Source: CAIJMU01 sp035531315
Lineage (GTDB): Bacteria; Spirochaetota; Spirochaetia; Treponematales; Rectinemataceae
Direction: 5' to 3'
Assembly (NCBI GenBank): GCA_035531315.1
Contig: DATKTD010000136.1
Coordinates: 1 to 10,485 of the forward strand
DNA length: 10,485 nt
In this document: positions 6,423 through 10,485 of the stretch, piece after piece
How the letters are laid out: each line of letters opens with the position of its first letter
Numbering within the stretch: the first letter of the stretch is position 1
Position numbers and translations under genes: made by a program
Notes under the pieces: generated by a model
Seen by the model: only the letters and a program-made list of their open reading frames with translations
Told to the model about the DNA's origin: nothing
The model's database searches: none

Positions 6423-8231
6423 TCAGGCGCCGGCCTTCAGCCTTTCCCCGAGCCTCTCGAGCTCCTCGCGCAGGCCTTGCGGCATGTGGGCGCCGAAGGA
6501 ATCGTAATATTCGCCGATCCCAGCCAATTCCGAAAGCCAGGCCTCGCGATCGACGGCGAGCAGCTCGTCGAGAAGTCTGGCTTCGATGCCAAGACCCTTC
6601 GTGTCGAGCCCTTCCCTCGCCGGAACGAATCCGATGGGCGTCATGACCGCACCTTCCGCGTCCCGCGCGTCGCAGCGCTCGAAAACCCATTTGAGCACGC
6701 GCGAGTTTTCGCCGTAGCCAGGCCAGAGGAACTTGCCGTCCTTGCCCTTGCGAAACCAGTTGACGTAGAAGAATTTCGGCAGTTTGGCGCCCGGCGCCGA
6801 CCCGACCTCGAGCCAGTGGCCGAAATAGTCGCCCATGTTGTAGCCGCAGAACGGCAGCATCGCGAAGGGATCTCGCCGGAGCCGTCCGAGGGCGCCCGCG
6901 GCGGCGGCCGTCGTTTCGCTCGCGACGATCGAACCCATGAAGACGCCGTGGGCCCAGGAGAAGGCCTCGTGGACGAGGGGAACCACGTTGGCTCGGCGGC
7001 CGCCGAAAAGGATAGCGGAGATCGGCACGCCTTGGGGATTTTCCCACTCCGGGTCGATGCTCGGACAGGCCCGGGCCGGCGCGGTGAAACGGGCGTTCGG
7101 ATGGGCTGCCGGCTTCCCCGAGGCCGGATCGTAGATGGCGCCCTGCCAGTCGAGGCTGCCCGCGGGAAGGGGGCTGCCAATTCCCTCCCACCAGACGTCC
7201 CCGTCGGGAGTGAGGGCACAATTGGTAAAAATCGAATCGCGGGCGAGGCTCGCCATCGCGTTGGGGTTCGAAGCCTCGCTCGTCCCCGGGGCGACGCCGA
7301 AGAAGCCCGCCTCGGGATTTATGGCATAGAGCCGTCCGTCGTCGCCGAAACGCATCCAGGCAATGTCGTCGCCGACGGTCTCGACCTTCCAGCCCGGTAT
7401 GGTCGGGATGAGCATCGCCAGATTGGTCTTGCCGCAGGCGGAGGGAAAGGCCGCGGCTATATACTTCTTCCGGCCCTCGGGATTGGTGATGCCGAGAATG
7501 AGCATGTGTTCTGCGAGCCAACCCTGGTCGCGGGCCATCGCGCTCGCGATGCGGAGGGCGAAACATTTCTTGCCGAGGAGTGCGTTGCCGCCATAGCCCG
7601 AGCCGTAGGACCAGATCGCCCTCTCCTCGGGGAAGTGGACGATGTACTTGCGCTCGGCGTCGCAGGGCCAGGGTAGGTTGGGCTGGCCGGCGAGGAGAGG
7701 ATGGCCCACCGAATGGAGGCAGGGCACGAATTCGCCATCGGCGGCGAGGGCCTCGAGGACGGGAAGTCCCACCCGCGTCATGATATGCATATTGACGACG
7801 ACGTAGGCGGAATCGGTGATCTCGACGCCGATCTTGGAAAGGGGACTGCCCACCGGTCCCATCGAATAGGGAACCACGTACATCGTGCGGCCCTTCATCG
7901 CCCCCGCGAAAAGACCGCGGAGGATGCGCTTCATCTCGTCGGGGTCGGCCCAATTGTTCGTCGGACCGGCCTCTTCGCGGGTGCGGCTGCAAATGAAGGT
8001 GCGATCCTCGACGCGGGCCACATCGCCGGGATCGGAACAGGCGTAGAAGGAATGGGGTTTCTTGTCACGCGAGAGGGGGCGAAAGGTTCCCGAGACGATG
8101 AGCCGCGAACAAAGCTCATCGTATTCGGCGGGGCTGCCGTCGCAGACGCGGATGTCAGCGGGACCGCAGAGGCCGGCCATTTCCTCGATCCATGCACGAA
8201 GCGGGGCGTGCCGGAGTTCGCCGATGTTCAT
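6423..8231 (-). CDS. pckG: Phosphoenolpyruvate carboxykinase (GTP)
   Basis: The protein has 602 residues, typical of the GTP-dependent class. It interconverts oxaloacetate + GTP with phosphoenolpyruvate + CO2 + GDP in the cytoplasm, serving gluconeogenesis or, in fermenters, the reverse CO2-fixing direction. The kinase-1 P-loop reads FPSACGKTN (262-270) with the GTP-class hyper-reactive Cys266. Mn2+ ligands line up with rat PCK by a constant offset of 22: K222, H242 and D289 (in VGDDIAW). SGYGGNALLGKK (211-222) and the GGRRA block (410-414) are also present. A TTG-initiated reading 18 nt longer (to 8249) is possible, but ATG 8231 is preferred because AAGGAG (8245-8240) sits eight bases upstream. 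It has its own promoter at 8255-8284 and a strong hairpin after the stop. All catalytic residues I can align are conserved. Confidence 0.97.
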   Translation of the reverse strand: MNIGELRHAPLRAWIEEMAGLCGPADIRVCDGSPAEYDELCSRLIVSGTFRPLSRDKKPHSFYACSDPGDVARVEDRTFICSRTREEAGPTNNWADPDEMKRILRGLFAGAMKGRTMYVVPYSMGPVGSPLSKIGVEITDSAYVVVNMHIMTRVGLPVLEALAADGEFVPCLHSVGHPLLAGQPNLPWPCDAERKYIVHFPEERAIWSYGSGYGGNALLGKKCFALRIASAMARDQGWLAEHMLILGITNPEGRKKYIAAAFPSACGKTNLAMLIPTIPGWKVETVGDDIAWMRFGDDGRLYAINPEAGFFGVAPGTSEASNPNAMASLARDSIFTNCALTPDGDVWWEGIGSPLPAGSLDWQGAIYDPASGKPAAHPNARFTAPARACPSIDPEWENPQGVPISAILFGGRRANVVPLVHEAFSWAHGVFMGSIVASETTAAAAGALGRLRRDPFAMLPFCGYNMGDYFGHWLEVGSAPGAKLPKFFYVNWFRKGKDGKFLWPGYGENSRVLKWVFERCDARDAEGAVMTPIGFVPAREGLDTKGLGIEARLLDELLAVDREAWLSELAGIGEYYDSFGAHMPQGLREELERLGERLKAGA

Positions 8232-8254
8232 GAAAATGACTCCTTGCAAAAAAT

Positions 8255-8284
8255 GTTATATGGGCGGAGCAGCCGATGAACCAA
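8255..8284 (-). promoter_or_regulatory. Putative sigma70 promoter for pckG
   Basis: On the minus strand TTGGTT (8284-8279) precedes TATAAC (8260-8255) with an 18-nt spacer. The -10 is a five-of-six match; the -35 keeps only the TTG. The predicted transcript start near 8248 gives a short leader of about 17 nt that contains the AAGGAG site. Confidence 0.5.
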
Positions 8285-8302
8285 ACGGCATTGGACAGAA
8301 GC

Positions 8303-8328
8303 GTTTCCTTCCGTGAAACCACCGTTTC
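8303..8328. repeat. GTTTC/GAAAC repeats upstream of the pckG promoter
   Basis: GTTTC (8303-8307), GAAAC (8315-8319) and GTTTC (8324-8328) alternate in orientation. The last two form a dyad with a 4-nt centre (CACC), the first two one with a 7-nt centre. They lie about 20-45 nt upstream of the proposed pckG -35, where an activator could bind. The units are short and may be chance. The rest of the 8232-8448 gap shows nothing else clear. Confidence 0.25.
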
Positions 8329-8430
8329 GATTCTAGGAGCGGCCCTTCGGGTCTACACCCTTATAGCGGTATTGGCAAGATGGGGAATCGTCCTACAAGA
8401 AAAGGAATGCGGGCAGAGAAGCGAAAGGTC

Positions 8431-8447
8431 GCCGGAACAGCCCCGGC
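8431..8447 (-). terminator. Weak hairpin after the methyltransferase gene
   Basis: GCCGG (8431-8435) and CCGGC (8443-8447) are perfect inverted copies around a 7-nt loop and lie one base beyond the methyltransferase stop codon (8451-8449). No T tract follows on the minus strand. It is short but sits in the right place to end the cheW-methyltransferase transcript. Confidence 0.3.
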
Positions 8448-8448
8448 C

Positions 8449-9708
8449 TCAGGAATTCCGTCGCCAGGCGACGGCGGCGCTGCCCTTTCTTCTCTTTTCG
8501 CCGAGGAGCCTGAATCCATCGGGCCTTCTCTTTTCGATGCGGACGAGTTCGGTAGGGGCTGCGGCAATGACGAAGGTGGCCCCGGGAGCGAGGAGCTTTA
8601 GGGCCCGCGCCCAGGTATCGGCAATCCAGTCGTATTCGGGAACGGGATCGGCGAATTCGAGGAGGAGGTCCTGCTGTCCCTCTGCTTTGTCGTCGAGGCT
8701 GAGAAGGTCGAGGATATCGACGGGAAGCGTAGTGCCTCGGACCTCACCGAGGGCCTCGAGGTTCTCCCTCGCCGCGACGAGTGAAAGCAGATCGCGAGAG
8801 GCGAGAGTCAGGCTCTCCGGCCCCAGGGCCATGGCGATCCAAAGAGCCGCATGGCCGATGCCGGGATTGATGACGAGGGCCTTCCTCGCGGGTTTTCCCG
8901 TCGCGAAGCGCCCGAGGACCTCCGCGGCGGCAGTTTGCGGAAATCCGATGGTGTCGAAATCCGGCAGGCCCCAAAAACCCGAAGCGCTGTATTCCTTGCC
9001 AAGAAGCTTGAAAGCCCCGGAACGGCGATGGTAGGTGGCAAGTTCAAAGTAGCCGGGATCGAGAGGGCTTTTGCCGTTTTTCGACAGCGCCGGATTCGGC
9101 CGCTCCGGAGCCTTAAAGCCCGGCCCGGGAGCGAGAACGAAGGCCCGGTGCATCGAGGCCCGCTCCTCCGAGAGGACATCCAGACCGAGGGTTCCGAATA
9201 GGGTCGAAAGTTCTGCCACGAGGGGTTTGACGACAACCAGGGCTAGGCGGCCGCCTGGGGCGAGGGAATCCCGACATTCCTCGAGAAAAGCCTTTATGAC
9301 GGGCCCTCCCGCCTTGGCCGGGACGTTCGAGAGCACGTAGTCCCAGGGGCCTCCCAAGCTTCCTGATCCGATCAGACCCGCTTCGACCCTTGCGTTGGCT
9401 ATCTTATTGCGGAGGCGGTTGCGCTCGGAAAAGGCGACGGCGAGGAGGTCTCGATCGCGCAGGGTCACCTGGCTGTCCGGAAAGGCGGCGGCAATCCCCA
9501 GTCCGATGACGCCGACTCCAGAACCGGCGTCGAGGATACGCCGGGACGAAGCGAGCACCTCGTCGCGACCGATGGCCTTGAAAAGAAGTCTCGTCCCGAC
9601 ATCGATGTCGAAGGAGGAAAAAAGGGCGTGGGACAGGTCGAGACGCAAATCGACGCCGCGGAATCGGAAGTCGACCGTCTTGTTGACGAGGGCTTTGAGA
9701 TCGATCAT
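8449..9708 (-). CDS. Two-domain class I SAM methyltransferase, RsmC/RlmG-like
   Basis: The protein has 419 residues. The first half is a class I (Rossmann) methyltransferase of the MTS type: FRGVDLRLDLSHALFSS leads into the SAM-binding motif I LDAGSGVGVIGL (59-70), the acidic end of strand 2 near D85-D87, and SNVPAKAG (127-134) where N-P-P-F/Y is expected. The second half repeats the pattern in worn form: LVINPGIGHAALWIAMAL (278-295) followed by LTLASRDLLSLVAARENL matches VTLRDRDLLAVAFSERNRL of the first. RsmC and RlmG, which methylate guanine N2 in 16S or 23S rRNA, also have two such domains, but there the C-terminal one is catalytic. Here the N-terminal one keeps the SAM motifs. The target is probably RNA, but this is inferred. 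No good Shine-Dalgarno sequence is seen before ATG 9708. It follows cheW by 44 nt and is not a CheR-type chemotaxis methyltransferase. Confidence 0.86.
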   Translation of the reverse strand: MIDLKALVNKTVDFRFRGVDLRLDLSHALFSSFDIDVGTRLLFKAIGRDEVLASSRRILDAGSGVGVIGLGIAAAFPDSQVTLRDRDLLAVAFSERNRLRNKIANARVEAGLIGSGSLGGPWDYVLSNVPAKAGGPVIKAFLEECRDSLAPGGRLALVVVKPLVAELSTLFGTLGLDVLSEERASMHRAFVLAPGPGFKAPERPNPALSKNGKSPLDPGYFELATYHRRSGAFKLLGKEYSASGFWGLPDFDTIGFPQTAAAEVLGRFATGKPARKALVINPGIGHAALWIAMALGPESLTLASRDLLSLVAARENLEALGEVRGTTLPVDILDLLSLDDKAEGQQDLLLEFADPVPEYDWIADTWARALKLLAPGATFVIAAAPTELVRIEKRRPDGFRLLGEKRRKGSAAVAWRRNS

Positions 9709-9752
9709 AAGGGAACCGTTTCAGTCACGCGAGGGCGAAGTGCTTGAGTGCT

Positions 9753-10256
9753 TCAGATCGCCGCCCCTACCGACTCTTCCATTGGAGCCGACTGGGAGAG
9801 AAGCGAGACTTCCTCGGCGTTGAAGATCCGGTCGATGTCGAGGAGGATGACGAAACCCTCGTCACGCTTCCCGACTCCCTTGATGAATTCGGCCGCGAGG
9901 CGGGTACCGAAGCGGGGAGCCGGTTCTATGGCCTTCTCCTCGATCTCCACCACCTCGTGAACGGCATCGGCAAGGGCCCCGACGACGACCTTGCCCTCGC
10001 CCGAATCGACCTCCATCACGATGATGCTGGTATCCTTGGTGATGTCGGTTTCGGGAAGGCCGAATTTCAGCCTAAGATCGATGACGGGAACCCCCGCCCC
10101 GCGAAGGTTTATTATCCCCTTCATGAAGAGGGCCGTTCGGGGCAGCTTCGTTATCTTCGTATACTCGAGAACTTCCCTGACCTTACCGACTCCTATGGCA
10201 TACTGTTCATTGTCGAGGGTGAAGGTAAGAAACTGGTTGGCGTTCGAAGTCTCCAT
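9753..10256 (-). CDS. cheW: Chemotaxis coupling protein CheW
   Basis: The protein has 167 residues, of normal CheW length, and is a single CheW domain. CheW is a cytoplasmic adaptor that links methyl-accepting chemoreceptors to the kinase CheA in polar arrays. The N-terminal block FLTFTLDNEQYAIGVGKVRE (9-28, seen as F9, Y19, V27) is typical. The hallmark GIINLRG (47-53) followed by VPVIDLRLKFG (56-66) is intact, as are LADAVHEVVEI (95-105) and the C-terminal FIKGVGK and FVILLDIDRI (124-143). A short tail with Gln/Ser/Pro/Met follows. ATG 10256 is well supported by GGAGG (10268-10264) seven bases upstream. No cheA, cheR or receptor gene is in view. The methyltransferase 44 nt downstream is probably co-transcribed. 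The presence of CheW implies a chemotactic, motile organism. Confidence 0.96.
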   Translation of the reverse strand: METSNANQFLTFTLDNEQYAIGVGKVREVLEYTKITKLPRTALFMKGIINLRGAGVPVIDLRLKFGLPETDITKDTSIIVMEVDSGEGKVVVGALADAVHEVVEIEEKAIEPAPRFGTRLAAEFIKGVGKRDEGFVILLDIDRIFNAEEVSLLSQSAPMEESVGAAI

Positions 10257-10299
10257 TCGTATGCCTCCGGACTCATTCTAAGCGGCTGGCCAATTCGAG

Positions 10300-10485
10300 T
10301 CAAATGGCCCTGGTCCGATCCGAAATGCTCCCAAGGCCGGTTTTCCCGGCCTCCGCGACCGCGCGCGCCGAGGCCAGCCTGGCGACGCGCCGCGCTGAGG
10401 CGAGGGCCAGCCCTGCGTTTCGCCGGAGGGCCGAACGCGAAATCCAGCCCATGCCGAGGGAGCTTCCACGAAGCCGAGCCTCGGG
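10300..10485 (-). CDS. Possible C-terminal end of an unseen gene
   Basis: The minus strand is open from the right edge (10485) to TGA at 10302-10300, giving 61 residues. Composition is Ala/Arg/Leu rich, with stretches like RRNAGLALASARRVARLAS that look like an amphipathic basic helix, and about three quarters of third codon positions are G or C, as in the real genes here. A competing minus-strand frame (10278-10469) is rich in Trp and Pro with poorer third-position bias and is less believable. No family is recognised. If real, it ends 44 nt before the cheW start and could share its operon. The alternative is that 10269-10485 is simply non-coding upstream DNA. Confidence 0.35.
   Translation of the reverse strand, partial: PEARLRGSSLGMGWISRSALRRNAGLALASARRVARLASARAVAEAGKTGLGSISDRTRAI

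Noticed and set aside
6477..7676. 399-codon plus-strand frame opposite pckG
   Set aside because: Antisense shadow of pckG; composition follows the complementary codon bias and no domain is seen.
5608..7992. A single 794-codon minus-strand open frame
   Set aside because: Only its last 224 codons look like a gene. The earlier part overlaps pckG on the same strand in another frame and reads as Arg/Pro/Gly-rich noise, a result of high GC.
8360..8387. Second pckG promoter (minus-strand TATAAG with TTCCCC)
   Set aside because: The -10 is good but the -35 matches only three of six with a 16-nt spacer, and the promoter at 8255-8284 is better placed. Not strong enough to annotate.
8276..9034. 252-codon plus-strand frame starting next to the pckG promoter
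   Set aside because: Most of it is antisense to the methyltransferase gene and it is Arg/Ser-rich without any motif.

Overview
The window is a high-GC stretch of a bacterial chromosome made mostly of core genes: a partial radical SAM enzyme, RidA, an unknown membrane protein, an M32 metallocarboxypeptidase, RecG helicase, a basic DNA-binding-like protein, GTP-dependent PEP carboxykinase, an RsmC/RlmG-type methyltransferase and CheW. CheW implies chemotaxis and therefore probably motility. The mix of GTP-type PckG, an M32 peptidase and a COG0731-type radical SAM protein would suit a high-GC spirochaete (Treponema/Spirochaeta relatives). That assignment is a guess from general impression and was not tested. 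I see no mobile element, CRISPR array, tRNA, rRNA or attachment site.

Layout. Positions 1-478 (minus) hold the N-terminal part of a radical SAM protein, divergent from ridA (576-953, plus). ridA converges on a minus-strand pair: an M32 carboxypeptidase (1836-3356) followed 15 nt later by a four-helix membrane protein (999-1820), probably one transcript. recG (3468-5540, plus) diverges from the M32 gene across a 111-nt intergenic region. From 5608 to the right edge everything reads on the minus strand. In transcription order these are a possible gene end (10300-10485), cheW (9753-10256), the methyltransferase (8449-9708), pckG (6423-8231) and the basic-tailed protein (5608-6282).

Transcription. 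cheW and the methyltransferase (44-nt gap) look like one operon. pckG and the basic-tailed gene each have their own sigma70-like promoter. Convergent junctions carry GC-rich hairpins that overlap the stop codon of the minus-strand gene and lack a real T tract. In two places (recG and the 5608-6282 gene) a -10-like hexamer lies so close to the start codon that the mRNA may be almost leaderless.

Most of the window is ordinary housekeeping. The parts that merit a second look are the duplicated, partly degenerate two-Rossmann methyltransferase with an NVPA motif in place of NPPF/Y, the unrecognised basic-tailed protein with its near-leaderless promoter, and the unknown membrane protein paired with the M32 peptidase. 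I do not see a convincing multi-gene new system.
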